Shown here: positions 12,474-23,524 of the stretch, piece after piece | Numbering within the stretch: position 1 is the first letter of the stretch | How the letters are laid out: each line of letters opens with the position of its first letter | DNA from: Turritopsis dohrnii | Lineage: Eukaryota; Cnidaria; Hydrozoa; Anthoathecata; Oceaniidae | Length of the DNA: 64,000 nt | Direction: 5' to 3' | NCBI GenBank assembly: GCA_027922465.2 | Contig: BQMF02000762.1 | Span: forward strand, 1-64,000 | The notes under the pieces: model-generated | What the model saw: only the letters and a program-made list of their open reading frames with translations | What the model was told of the DNA's origin: nothing | Database searches by the model: none | Translations under genes and position numbers: made by a program

Positions 12474-13764
12474 CTAGCCTTGAAGCAGCTGAGACGAGAT
12501 CCAAACGAAAGAATATTCATCAAATATCAACGGTTTACTCATCAGCAAGAAATTTGGCATTTTCAGGCCTGTAAGTTTTACAAAATCATCAATCGATTTG
12601 TCCATGTCTATTATTTCAGTCATGTCTGCACCATACAAATAGAATGTCATCAAATTTGAGCTACCTATTAAAAAACATAATTATTAAAACTACAATTACT
12701 TTTTGTGTACACATTAATGTATGCTTAACATAACCTACCTTTACTGCTCCTTTTATTTGGAAAAAACATTGCTATCATATCCTCAAATACCAGTTTCAGC
12801 TTGGTCTCCCTCTCCCATTCTTTTTCACGTACACCGCCTCCAGAGGATAACTTCACCACTATATAACTATTCTTAGATGAAGACCAATGGTGCCAACCAT
12901 ACTTGATTTTCAATTTGTTCTTTTTCTTCTTAAATTCTTGAACATAATTTTGCTTTCCACGGACAGCTGCAACAATATCAGCCAAGTCACCAGCTCTATC
13001 AGAGCGATATTTTTCAATAAGCAGTCTTGCATCTGCCAAAGCTATACCAATAAAGGCAAAATCTTGAGTACTGAACAAGTGAATCGACTCCTTTGACACC
13101 TTATAAAAGAAAATATCATAGATGAGAACAAGGTGTAAATCTAAAACACACACAAACATTAGATAAATAAACCTTCTACTACATAATTTCTTCAAAATGA
13201 GATTTGACTAGTATTTCAGCAAATAATCCATTCAAATAATACAAAAAGTTTAACATTTGTGTAAAGACAAATGTTTTCAAAAGGTCTATAAATCCATAGA
13301 GATATTATTATTGCATTGTTTTTGAGATCGCATTAGGTCAAAAGTGAAAATTACGAATAAAAGTAAACAATTAATTTAAAGCCTTTTATTTCTGATTCTC
13401 TTCTTATATAAAATTTTCTAAACAAGCCCACTTTTACACCAAATCTTTGCTAAAAACCCTTTACAGAGTTTCCAATTTGAATTATTAATTATCACTATAA
13501 CAGTATAGCTACATCACAACGGAATTCATCAAACTAGCCAGCCCTGTAAAAAGAAATAATTTACCCTTGAATCTTTAACTTTTTTTAGCGACTCATTGTC
13601 ATAACCTCGAAGCTTGAGGAATTCTAAAATCTAATAAAAGAAGTACTGAGCATATCCAGTTGATACTTTAGCGATTTTCACAAAGAGTTCAAGCGGCTTA
13701 CAATCGAAATTTTATGGGAAAAGTGACTTACCTCTTCGTTGCTTCCAAGACTCACATCCGCCAT
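12474..13764 (-). CDS. IS3EU second protein, 216 aa, 4 exons, unknown function
   Basis: Exons on minus: 13732-13764, 13565-13630, 12739-13099, 12474-12664. Splice phases agree throughout (651 nt with stop). The protein begins MADVSLGSNEE, contains a short leucine-bearing helix (ILEFLKLRGYDNESL), a region with ADARLLIEKY, then a basic linker and a compact block with GWHHWSSSK, KLSSGGGVRE and MFFPNKRS. That last block resembles uncharacterised proteins encoded beside IS3EU-type integrases in corals and fish, as far as I recall. It starts about 120 bp inside the right TIR and converges on the transposase, so the element carries two genes. DNA binding or assistance to transposition is inference. 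It is intact, which suggests selection in the recent past. Confidence 0.8.
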
Positions 13765-13884
13765 TTTATTGTGCACGTGCAAATGATAAATAATAATCGC
13801 ATCCAGTGTATGTAAAATTTTCAAAACGCAAATATTTTCGCATCCAGTGTATGTAGAGAATTTTTTTAACCACTTTAAAAAAAA

Positions 13885-14098
13885 TAATTTCACTTAGAAA
13901 TTTCTATGTGGAGTTTTTTAAACACTTTTTAAAAAAATAATTTCACTTAGAAATTTTTATGTGGAGAAATTCGAAAAAGCAATAAAAAACTTCACTTAGA
14001 AATTCCTATGTGGAGGAATTCAAATAAAAAATTAAATTTATTTCACATAGGAATTTTTATGTGGAGAAACTAGAAAATGGCACTAATACGCTTCCGTA
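13885..14098 (-). repeat. Right TIR of the IS3EU element
   Basis: Reverse complement of the left TIR, with four imperfect palindromes of the CACTTAGAAATTTCTATGTG type near 13890, 13940, 13991 and 14042, about 50 bp apart, ending CTAATACGCTTCCGTA. Confidence 0.85.
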
Positions 14099-15240
14099 AT
14101 TTTCAATTAAGTGCTTCGATAGAATAAAGAGACAAATTATTTAAACTAGCATGTAGCTTTAGCTAAAAATGCTCCCGCGCTCAAGCATTCCAATTTGTAC
14201 ACACAGCAAGCAAACAAAACTTTGTTACTTTTTGTTATCTCTTAGGCCTATGTCACACTGATGCTAATATACCTTTCAAAAAGTGTTATTAAGGCTTAAC
14301 AAATAATATCAGAAAGTATCGGCTAAAAAAAAATTAAAGCGAAAAATCCATTAGAAATCTGCGTTTCAAACTATGATTCGAAACAAGAAATAGCCAAAGT
14401 TTACATAAAAAACAAGAAAAAAATATAAGAAGGTTTTATTGATCATGATCACACCAGGTTTGGGGGAGGACAGAAAAAAGAAGGAAAACACGAAGAACGA
14501 CGATTTGTAGGCTTTCTTGCATACACAAAAACCCAATTAAAATCTTTGTAAGGAAAGATCCGCCAAAAATCAGTGCATTCAAGAAATAGCCAAAGTTTGC
14601 ATAAAAAACAAGAAAAAAATATAAGAAGGTTTTATTGATCATGATCACCCCAAGTCTGGAGGACAAAGAAGGAAAACACGAAGAACGACAATTTGTAGGC
14701 TTTCTTGAATACACAGGAATCCAATTAAAATCTTTTTAAGGCAAGATCTGCCAAAAATCAGTGCATTGAATAAAATTTATCGAACGAAAGATTATTTAGA
14801 GCTAAAACATATTACAAAAATAAAATGTTGTTGGCAAAATGTCAGATTTCAAGCTGTGCTTCAAAATCCTATTCACTCACTTCACTAAAACAACACAAAA
14901 GTAATATGAAAAATGTCTAAGCAATTTTAGCATAAGAACTTCCTAAATAACATAGTATAATATAATAATAAATTAGGAAAGAGATACGAAAAAACATTCC
15001 ACTTACAGTACCATGCTTTGAAACGGGAAAAAAAGCAAAGTCAGCTAATTAATTGTATTCCACCGTGTAACGTCAACACGAAAGTTGGAAGATGATGATG
15101 ATGATGATGATGATGACGTTACACGGTGGTATACAATTATTAGCTGACTTTGCTTTTTTTCCATGTCAAAGCATGACACCGTAGGTGGGAGACAGAATGT
15201 TTATTTTCCTAATTTAATATTATATTATACGCAAAAGCAT

Positions 15241-16695
15241 TGGTGGTCCATTTCCCACCAAAGTTATTAAAGCTGTCCCTGATATAATATGCTATCCTCT
15301 AACTGATTGCATTAATGCAGCGATTTGTGAGGGTGTTTTCCCTAAGGAATTAAAAAAAGCAGTAATCACACCCGTCTTCAAAAAGGGGGACAAAACTCTT
15401 GTTCAAAATTATAGGCCAATTAGTATTTTACCTTTATTTTCTAAAATTTACGAAAAGATTTTATCTGTACATATATCAAACTATTTTAAAAATATTTTTT
15501 CACCGTTTTTATGTGGTTTTAGACGAAACTATAGTACCCAACATGCACTCTTTCGACTTATAGCACATTGGAAACAATGTCTTGATACAGGAGGAGTCGT
15601 TGGTACTATCTTAATGGATCTTTCCAAAGCATTTGACAGCATCCCTCATGATTTACTAATAGCTAAGTTATACGCATATGGATTTACGAACATTATTTGT
15701 CAGGTCGTTCCCAATGTACCAAAGTTGGTCAAGTGCTTAGTGAATGGCTATTAATTGAACTTGGAATACCACAAGGGTCGATACTAGGACCACTTATATT
15801 TAATATTTTTCTTAATGATATTTTTCATTTTATTTTTAACACAGATCTCTGTAATTTCGCTGACGATAACACAATTTATAAATGCGCCGACACTATTAAT
15901 AGTGTTATGACTTCACTTAAAAGTGATCTTTCTATCATACTCGACTGGTTTACTTCAAACCAGCTTTTAGCAAACCCAGCGAAATTTCAAATGATGATAC
16001 TTGGTTGCGATAACACTGATAGTCTATTTATTGAAATAGAAAACTGCAAAATTCTATCCACGAAATCTGTAAGGTTACTTGGTATCTCCATTGATAACAA
16101 ACTCACCTTCAATGACCACATTTTGAGTTTGTGTAAAAAGGCCAATCGGGGTATCAAGTGCCTTTGCAGAGTAAGAAAACTCATTAGACAAGATCAAGCG
16201 AAACTTCTGTTCAATAGCTTCATACTATCGCAATTCAACTATGCCCCGGTAATATGGATGTTCTGCAACAAAACTGCATATTCTAAAATTTTAACAATAC
16301 ATAAACGATCTCTTAGGGCTTTACTCCTAGATTATGAAAGTAGCTACACAGAATTACTCACTCTGGCAGAAACCTCCAGCATCCACGAATTTCACTTACA
16401 ATTTTTAGTCACCGAAATTTTCAAAACCAAAGCCAATATTGGCCCTACCTTCATGCAGGAGTTTTTTATTCCTAAACAAGTTAAGTATAATTTTCGCACT
16501 AATGATCTTTTGTCACTGCCTGCTACGAGAACAACAAAATTTGGTACGTCCTCCTTCATATTTCGTGGAAGTCTACTATGGAATTCTCTGCCGGATTGGG
16601 TTAAAGATTCTGAGAACAATGTAAATTCCTTTAAATCATCTATCAGAAAACTGAACCTTAGTAAGCGGTGCAGTTGCAGAATATGCCAAAATTAA
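15241..16695 (+). pseudogene. LINE reverse transcriptase, truncated and frameshifted
   Basis: The first frame (about 15241-15690) reads fingers/palm motifs: LKKAVITPVFKKGDK, NYRPISILP, ILMDLSKAFDSIPH. It is lost near 15690. The next frame runs from about 15697 to 16695 with GIPQGSILGPLIFN, the catalytic FADDNT and VRLLGISIDN, then the usual C-terminal thumb and tail (NYAPVIWMFC, ESSYTELL, SLLWNSLPDWV). A short deletion around 15690 removed part of the segment before SGRSQ and shifted the frame. The endonuclease domain is absent because of the 5' truncation, so the copy is dead. Confidence 0.85.
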
Positions 16696-16802
16696 ACATT
16701 TTCATTTTTTACAATTTTTGTTCCAATTTTGTAATTTTGTTGGTGTAAATTAGTTTATTTGATTTTTCTTTTAACTACGGCAAACCAACGTTAAATAAAT
16801 GA

Positions 16803-16853
16803 TTCAATTCAATTCAATTCAATTCAATTCAATTCAATTCAATTCAATTCAAT
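16803..16853 (+). repeat. (CAATT)n tail of the LINE
   Basis: About nine uninterrupted 5-bp units at the 3' end of the LINE, following AACGTTAAATAAATGA. Confidence 0.9.
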
Positions 16854-17955
16854 ATGTTATTTAGGAAGTTCGTATGCTAAAATTGCTTAGACATTTTTCA
16901 TATTACTTTCGTTCTGTTTTTGTGAAGTGAACGACAAGGATTTCAAAGCACAGCTTCAAATCTGGAATTTTGTCCATCATTTTTGTATATGTTTTAGCTC
17001 TAAATCTTTCATTCAATAAATTTTATTCAATGCACTGATTTTTGGCGGATCTTGCCTTAATAAGATTTTAATTGGAGAAAGAAAGAAAAGTGACCAATTT
17101 TTTGAGGGGGGTGATTAAAGATTTTAATTGGATTTCTGTGTATGCGAGAAAGCCTACAAATTGTCGTTCTTCGTGTTTTTCTTCTTTCTGTCCTCCAAAG
17201 ATCATGATCAATAAAACATTTTTATATTTTTTTCTTGTTTTTTTTTGTAAACTTTGGCTATGTTTTGTTTCGAATCAAAGTTTGAAACGCAGATTTCTAA
17301 GGATTTTTTGCTTTAATTTTTTTTTTTAAAGTTTTTTTTTCTTTTGGTTCTTACAGAATTTCTTTAAAAAATCTTAATCTTATTTTGAGTATAAAAATAC
17401 GTATCCATGGTTTTAGTTCACACATTTCTTTTGTTTGTAGCAAATACTTTCTGATGTTACTTGTTAAGCCTTATTTTCACTTTTTGAAAGGTATATTAGC
17501 ATCAGTGTGACATAGGACTAAGAGATAACAAAAAGTAACAAGACTTTGTTTGTTTTTGTTTCCGTTGTATAGGCTTGCAATGTATAGCTTGCTGCGTGTA
17601 CAAATTGGAATGCTTGAGCGCGGGGGCATTTTTAGCTAAAGCTACATGCTAGTAATAATAAATTAGGAAAGAGATACGAAAAAACATTCTGTCTCCCACA
17701 TACAGTACCATGCTTTGATACGGGAAAAACGCAAAGTCAGCTAATAATTGTATTCCACCGTGTAACGTCAACACGAAAGTTGGAAGATGATGATGATGAT
17801 GAACAAAATCGAAAACTGACATTCGCCTATCTCGTGAAACTACTATGCCTCCTCGCTCGCTTACGCTCGCTGCGGGGGCAATGAGAAGAGGAAAGTCCAA
17901 CATATGGATCGTTTTTTCAAAAAACAAAAACATTACAGGTTTTTATTACAGTAAT

Positions 17956-18085
17956 TTACAAATCAAGTTCATCATCTATAATAAAATCGAAAGCGTTTCG
18001 TCCAAAGTCAGTGTTATCATCTTCCCACTCTGATTTTTCGTCGTTGCCATCGTCTTGCAAATTGACAAAATCATCTAAAACATCT
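17956..18085 (-). CDS. Possible terminal exon of an acidic protein
   Basis: An acceptor-like pyrimidine tract and CAG precede a minus-strand frame of about 42 residues rich in Asp/Glu (DVLDDFVNLQDDG, DNTDFGRNAFDF, IIDDELDL) ending in a stop. Composition and codon pattern look coding. Two other minus-strand fragments, one at about 18500-18600 (SDVTLNHISYWRGN) and one starting at an ATG near 19314 (MATSDSSDEFGQKI), could be earlier exons of the same gene, but the joins could not be proved. It could also be a transposon gene remnant. Confidence 0.3.
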
Positions 18086-18297
18086 GATCCCGACAAGAAA
18101 AGAATTGGAATTAAAGACATCAGAACCTTTTTCTCACCGTTTCAGAGAGAGCCAGCAAAAAAAGACAAGGGTCAGAAGAGACCAGCAATCGTTAGTACTG
18201 ATTGATACAAAATGAAATAATGATATGTAATGCTGAAATTCTAGCATTTTATACCTGTTAATTCCTTTTGAAAAAAGATTGTCGTTTTACGAATATA

Positions 18298-18475
18298 ATC
18301 AAATTTGGCGGGAATTCATTTTAGCGGATCCCCAAAATAATTATTCTTGGCGGGAAGAAATATTGGCGGATTTTGGCGGTTTTTGAACTAATCCGCCGAA
18401 TCCGCCAAAATTCTTCCAGCCAAAATTTCTTCCCGCCAAAATTTCTTCCCGCCAAAATTTCTTCCCTTAAGGTAG
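18298..18475. repeat. TTTTGGCGG-iterated repeat, copy 2
   Basis: Inverted relative to the copy at 8313-8504. It ends CTTCCCTTAAGG and contains repeated GGCGGGAA and CCGCCAAAATT in both orientations, giving a strong self-complementary structure. Confidence 0.6.
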
Positions 18476-18599
18476 ATAGACAAACATTTGTGCAAGTGTC
18501 AATCATGCAGAGTACAAAAGTTTGTGTTTCCCCTCCAATATGAAATATGGTTGAGAGTGACATCACTTTCGGTATCGGCAAAAAATTCAAGGCTTTTCA

Positions 18600-20218
18600 T
18601 AATAATGCCATTTAAAAATTGAATGGGAAATCCTTGAGCAGGATGAAATTTTCAACAGAATGTTCATTTTTCGCTATCACAACATGAATTTTATTCAGTA
18701 AGAATTATGAGGATTTATTGCGTTCGAGTTTAATCCATGCTGGCACATGAAACCATAGGACTTGTGTCTCCTTTGTATATGTTATTCCTTTTATGTTTTC
18801 TTTACTATATCTGTATCTCTCATGTATTGCGTGTGTTGTGACGTTTTGGATGTATGAATGTTTGAGTTTAGTTTGTGGTGTGTCATTCTGTTAAGGCGTT
18901 ACTGTACACTTATACATGAAGGTGAAGTTTGGTGATTTTGTGTTACGTTTCATTATACGTTTCATATTTCATTTTCGTGTTGTGTAACTAGTTTTTGTCA
19001 TTTTGTTTTAGCGTTCCTAAAATATATGTATAACGTATATACGAACGTATATACGTCCATGGTTAAATGAACTATGCCCCAACTGCAAAAGGGCAGGTGA
19101 ACAAACCAACCAAACGAAATCCAAGAATTGAAATCTGCTTATTTCAGTCACAAAATGTTCTCCGGGATGGGCGAACTTCTCCATATTGGACAACACTTTA
19201 TAACAGCAATATGCTTGTTCTCAAGCAAACCTTTCTTTGTGTACACTGTGACGAACTGTTGATGAAGCTGCGAAATTTTTTGACCGAACTCATCAGAAGA
19301 ATCAGAAGTCGCCATTTTTCACTGCCGAGAGGAGCACGACATTCAAGTGTTAAAAACATGACAAAACAAAATACAACAAACATGAAGCATATTTTCGGCA
19401 TTCGAATAAATATAAAAAGCATGTCTTTCGAAATGTCTTTCGAAACATTCGAGAATTCAACACTGAAGCACTATTTACATTGCAAACTATATAAAAAGAT
19501 TGCGTTAAAATACAAAGAATACTTTATATCGAAAATTTTTTATATCGTAATGTCACGGACTTGAACTAAGTACTACCCACCCCCTTTTTATCGTCACGCT
19601 ACTTCACGAAAATCAGGAAGAACCATCCACCCTCCTAGCGTGACGTAATTATTGAATGGCCCATTATGGCGAAAGATATTTTGCTAACAGAAGCCATTTA
19701 ATTCAAACCTCCAGTACTATCATTTACGACCTTTGACAGAAATTGCAAACGTAATCATCTCATTAAGCTTCTACGTGGATACAATTATGTGCATGCGTTC
19801 ACGTCATATTCGTCTGCAAACACCCTCGTAGTTTTAAATTTTAATGGCTTGAATGATAACTAACAATATCTGATCGATTAAAATAAGGTTTTCTGCTTTG
19901 TTTTCACATTCGCTAATCATTTTAATAATTAATTTTGCATATCAAGCAGTTTTGTTTCGCTTACAAATACGGTCGTGCATAACAAGTTATAACACAGAAT
20001 TCAAAGTACGACTTTAAAAGTAAGAATTGAGAGATAATAGGTATGGTAAGATTTGTATTTTTCCTGTTCTGGTACTTAAATATAACTATCTACTTAGAAT
20101 CTAACTGTTGTTTTGTCCTTCTGTTAACCAACAAAAGACGAGGATTTGCAGGGCTTCAGTATTGTCGATGTTCTTACCAATGAAATCATTACAGTTCTTC
20201 TGCTCCATAGTTTTATAA
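18600..20218. other. Mostly gene-free stretch with weak exon candidates
   Basis: The minus strand at 19150-19314 starts with a good ATG context and reads about 55 codons (MATSDSSDEFGQKI, then TVYTKKGLLENKH) before a stop, possibly a first exon. The opposite-strand frame at 19067-19564 has no motif. The remainder is AT-rich without visible structure. Confidence 0.3.
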
Positions 20219-21441
20219 CTAGCATGTAGCTTTAGCTAAAAAATGCCCCCGCGCTCAAGCATTCCAATGTGTACACACAGCAAGCTATACATTGCAAGCT
20301 ATACAACGGAAACAAAAACAAATTTTTGTCCGAAAACTCAAAAAAATTCAGATGAATGTTTTTTACACAGAAACAAATATATACATTTAAACTTTTGTTA
20401 ACATTGTATAAACTAAACACAATAAAAACAAGAAGAATTGCGAGCATGATCATTTCGAAATGGGAGATCAGATTTGAAAACTCCTTGACGGATGGTCTTC
20501 ACGGTTTTTCGCTTACGTTGTAATTGAGTTAAACTTTCCTTAGGATAACTTTTTTTTTATTGATGCTAATATACCTTTCAAAAAGTGTAATAAAGGCTTA
20601 ACAAGTAATATCAGAAAGTATTTGCTACAAACAAAAGAAATGTGTGAACTGAAACCTGGATACGTATTTTATAATCAAAACAAGATTTGTTAAGGAAATT
20701 CTGTAAGAGCCAAAAGAAAAAAAACAAACTTTTTAAAAAAAAAAAATCAAAGCAAAAAATCCATTAGAAATCTGCGTTTTAAACTTTGATTCAAAACAAA
20801 AAGTAGCCAATGTTTATAAAAAAAAACAACAAGAAAATGTAAAAAGCTTTTACTGATCATGATCAAACACTAGTATGATTAGGTTTGCCGCGAGGTGGAC
20901 AGTTAAAATAGAAAAACACGAAGAAAGACAATTTGTAATATAGCTTTCTTGCATACACAGAAATCCAATTAAAATCTTTGCCAAAAATTAGTGCGTTGAA
21001 CAAAGTTTATTGAATGAAATATTTAGAGCTAAAACATATATATACAAAAATAAAATGTATGGTTGGCAAAATTTCAGATTTCAAGCTGTGCTTCAAAATC
21101 CTTGTCGTTCACTTCACTAAAACAACACAAAAGTAACACGAAAAATATCTAAGCAATTTTAGCATACGATCTTCCTAAATAACATAGTATAATACAATAA
21201 TAAATGCGGAAAGAGATACGAAAAAACATTCTGTCTTTCCCACTTACAGTACCATGCTTTGAAACGGAAAAAAAGCAAAGTCAGCTAATAATTGCATTCC
21301 ACCGTGTAACGTCAACACGAAAGTTGGAGGATGAAGATGATGATGATGATGATGATGATGAACAAAATTGGAAACTGACATTCGCCTATCTCGTGAAACT
21401 ACTATGCCTCCTCGCTCGCTTACGCTCGCTGCGGGGGCAAT
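20219..21441 (+). mobile_element. Full-length copy of the unclassified repeat element
   Basis: It starts CTAGCATGTAGCTTTAGC, has ATGCCCCCGC just inside, and ends CTTACGCTCGCTGCGGGGGCAATT, so both ends carry a short inverted TGCCCCCGC. It contains the same internal landmarks as the composite at 14147-17882: GCAAAGTCAGCTAAT, CCACCGTGTAACGTCAAC and a (GAT)n run at 21331-21360. No protein-coding capacity was seen. Confidence 0.7.
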
Positions 21442-21695
21442 TAAATCGTTAAATCATTTTTAACGTATTTTCGAACTAGTATATGGGGAAACCCCAGTTG
21501 ATGATCGTTTTCATTGGCTAATTAAGGGAAACACTTAAAATACTCTGTTTTGATTGGTTAATGAATTCGAAGAAATTGATGGCAGCGAAGTTTGGTTTTA
21601 TGGTTTTATTTTTATTATAAGGACGTGTAGACAATTCATTTGAACTGTAAGTATTGACATTATATGATTTTTTTCTTTTTACCAGACAAAACCAG

Positions 21696-22526
21696 ATGAA
21701 AATGGATGAGACGTTTTGGTCAAATCCTGAATCAACAAACATGATACACGAATTTCGAATCGTCTTGCCTTTATCCACAGATGAATATCAAATAGGTCAA
21801 CGTTATTGTACTGTCGAAGCACAGAACGATGGAAAATCATCCGTTACGAAAGATTTGCACTGGACCAAAAACGATCTCATAAAAGTGAACGAGAAGTTGG
21901 CACAGCATACCATAAAGAATATCTCTTTGGATGTTGATAAATGTGTGAGAGTGTTGTCTCCAAAAGGTTTCCTACACTATTCAGAAGAATCAGTAAATAT
22001 GTATCCTGATTGCAGAACAGTTTATAAAAACACATACATGAAGGAAAATTTCCATGTTGTGATCGATAGTCGGCACGTAGATGGATTGGGAGGTGAAGAT
22101 AATATATTTAATTTGAGTGAAGAGGAATTAGCCAAACGTAAAGTTGAAGTCATCGATATTGTCAACGATAAAATAAAACCATCTACATGCGATGACGTCA
22201 AAGATCCAGCCGATTTTAAGTCTGAAAAACACGGTCGTGGTCCGTTTCAGGGTGTGGGTTGGGAAAAGAATCAAAAGCCAGTCATGTGTGTCTACAAACT
22301 TTATCGGATTGAGTTTAAATGGTGGGGTCTGCAACGAATTATGGAGACAATGATTGTCAATGCAGTACGTCAGCTTCTGTTTAATTTCCAACGAAGAGTG
22401 GTTTGCTCTATGGACACTTGGATGGGAATGAGCTTGGAGGATGTCAAGAAATACGAAGATCAACATGTGGAGGAAATGAATTCAGAGAAAAGTGAAGAAA
22501 ACGAAAAAACAACTGAAAAAAGTTAA
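21696..22526 (+). CDS. Class I phosphatidylinositol transfer protein, intronless copy A
   Basis: The 276-residue product matches the PITP alpha/beta type along its length: EFRIVLPLSTDEYQIGQRY at the N-terminus, QHTIKNIS (Thr and Lys that contact the inositol head group in known PITPs), YPDCRTV with the lipid-cavity Cys, GRGPFQGVGW, and FKWWGLQ with the membrane-docking Trp pair. An acidic/Lys tail follows. These proteins carry phosphatidylinositol and phosphatidylcholine between membranes and support phosphoinositide signalling. Animal PITP genes normally have many introns; this one has none, which suggests a retrocopy. A pyrimidine-rich acceptor (TTTTCTTTTTACCAG) ends at 21685, just before the first ATG, so the transcript is probably spliced in its 5' UTR or trans-spliced. 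An upstream in-frame start would read through that acceptor. A close paralogue follows 1.9 kb downstream. Confidence 0.9.
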   Translation: MKMDETFWSNPESTNMIHEFRIVLPLSTDEYQIGQRYCTVEAQNDGKSSVTKDLHWTKNDLIKVNEKLAQHTIKNISLDVDKCVRVLSPKGFLHYSEESVNMYPDCRTVYKNTYMKENFHVVIDSRHVDGLGGEDNIFNLSEEELAKRKVEVIDIVNDKIKPSTCDDVKDPADFKSEKHGRGPFQGVGWEKNQKPVMCVYKLYRIEFKWWGLQRIMETMIVNAVRQLLFNFQRRVVCSMDTWMGMSLEDVKKYEDQHVEEMNSEKSEENEKTTEKS

Positions 22527-22587
22527 TTTTTTAAAAAACTTAAATTTTTATTTAATCGACACTATTAAGATTAAATTTTTGAATATA

Positions 22588-22763
22588 CAGTGAAACCTCA
22601 GAATGACAGAATGGAAAATTATCCGTCATCGAGAGGAGTTTTTTCTTACAGAGGTTTTGCTCATGTTGAGGTTATGAATAGGATTGATGCTAGGGAATGA
22701 CCAAGTGCTCGTTATGGAGCGGTGTTCGTCTTATGAGATGTCTGTCCTGATGAGCTTTCGCTG
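22588..22763. mobile_element. Small pogo/mariner-type MITE
   Basis: The ends CAGTGAAACCTC and (reverse complement) CAGCGAAAGCTC are imperfect TIRs flanked by TA on each side. The length, about 176 bp, and TA duplication fit a Tc1/mariner-pogo MITE. It lies just downstream of the first PITP gene. Confidence 0.6.
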
Positions 22764-23520
22764 TATTATATCAATATTATTATTCTGAGGTATGTAAGCA
22801 TTTTATATGAAGGAGTAGGTATGAAATTGCTATCATTCAAGACCCTTTAACCTGCAACCACCAGTTCTTCCATCTGTCCATTCTATTCATTAAATAGCGA
22901 ACTGTCAAGTTTGAGTAGTGTGACACGGTGCCTTGAGTAATGATCTGTACACGGTAAAGAGTGAAAATATCTATATCTAGGTGCAATCAGGCAGTGTTGA
23001 TAAAAACACTGGATACAGAATCACATTGTTTCTTGATATAGGTTGAAACATATCCTCATCGAGTCCAGAATGTATCTCCTTCAACTACCACAATGTAATG
23101 TTATAATTACTTATTTAGAGATAACCTTAAGCAATGTTCCAAGTAGCTGCGAGAACATCTGTTTTGTTCGTGAAACCTTCATAAAAAGTAAGAACAAAAC
23201 GTGACCCTTCAGCACCATCGTAATCACGCAAGTCTTTAATGCCACTAAAAATTTCATGAAAAGAACTAATAATAGCCCTTCTTCTGATCAATTATAAACG
23301 ATAGCAATGACGTCACAATGGCAGCAGTTGTGCGGGTCATCTCGTGGATTGAACTTATAAAAACTTTATAACTGATAACTGTCCTTGACATTGCGATCGT
23401 TGTACTCCACATATTCACATTCAATAACATTGTGATCGCGTTCAAATTCCGTTCGATCTCTATTTCGCTTTTAGAATTAAAGCTAAACTGTTTCATCAAT
23501 ATGTGTTGTTTGCAATTGTT
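22764..23520. other. Gene-free stretch between PITP copies
   Basis: Nothing coding or repetitive recognised. It may include the end of PITP copy A transcription. Confidence 0.4.
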
Positions 23521-23524
23521 ATAG

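Larger units (their letters stand above)
8505..14104 (+). mobile_element. Complete IS3EU-superfamily DNA transposon with target duplication
   Basis: The element spans 8511-14098 (5,588 bp). Both ends start TACGGAAGCGTATTAG (the right one as reverse complement), and a 6-bp duplication ATTTTC flanks it at 8505-8510 and 14099-14104. IS3EU elements are known to make 6-bp duplications and to encode an integrase-like DDE transposase. Inside are an intact transposase gene on plus and an intact second gene on minus, converging on a ~700-bp gap. Open frames, matching TIRs and a perfect duplication all argue for recent, possibly ongoing, activity. Confidence 0.9.
15231..16853 (+). mobile_element. 5'-truncated CR1/L2-like non-LTR retrotransposon
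   Basis: The insertion interrupts the repeat element: its left neighbour ends TATATTATAC and its right neighbour resumes ATGTTATTT, which are nearly contiguous in the mirrored copy. It carries the reverse transcriptase and 3' tail only, and ends in about nine TTCAA/CAATT units (16803-16853). Microsatellite-like 3' tails and 5' truncation are typical of CR1/L2-type LINEs. Confidence 0.85.
14147..17882. mobile_element. Palindromic composite of an unclassified repeat element, split by a LINE
   Basis: The left end CTAGCATGTAGCTTTAGC, then GCGCTCAAGC, at 14147 reappears inverted at about 17600-17652. The sequence from 14147 to about 15107 is mirrored from about 15107 to 17652, with a (GAT)n run at 15093-15113 at the centre and a LINE inserted at about 15231-16853. 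The right end (17653-17882, ending CTCGCTTACGCTCGCTGCGGGGGC) matches the right end of the copy at 20219-21441. Within the left arm a ~206-bp segment is tandemly duplicated (about 14380-14585 and 14586-14765). No transposase was seen, so the superfamily is unknown. Confidence 0.75.

Noticed and set aside
19067..19564. 165-codon plus-strand frame
   Set aside because: No domain and low coding character. The opposite strand in the same place has the better start and exon-like content.
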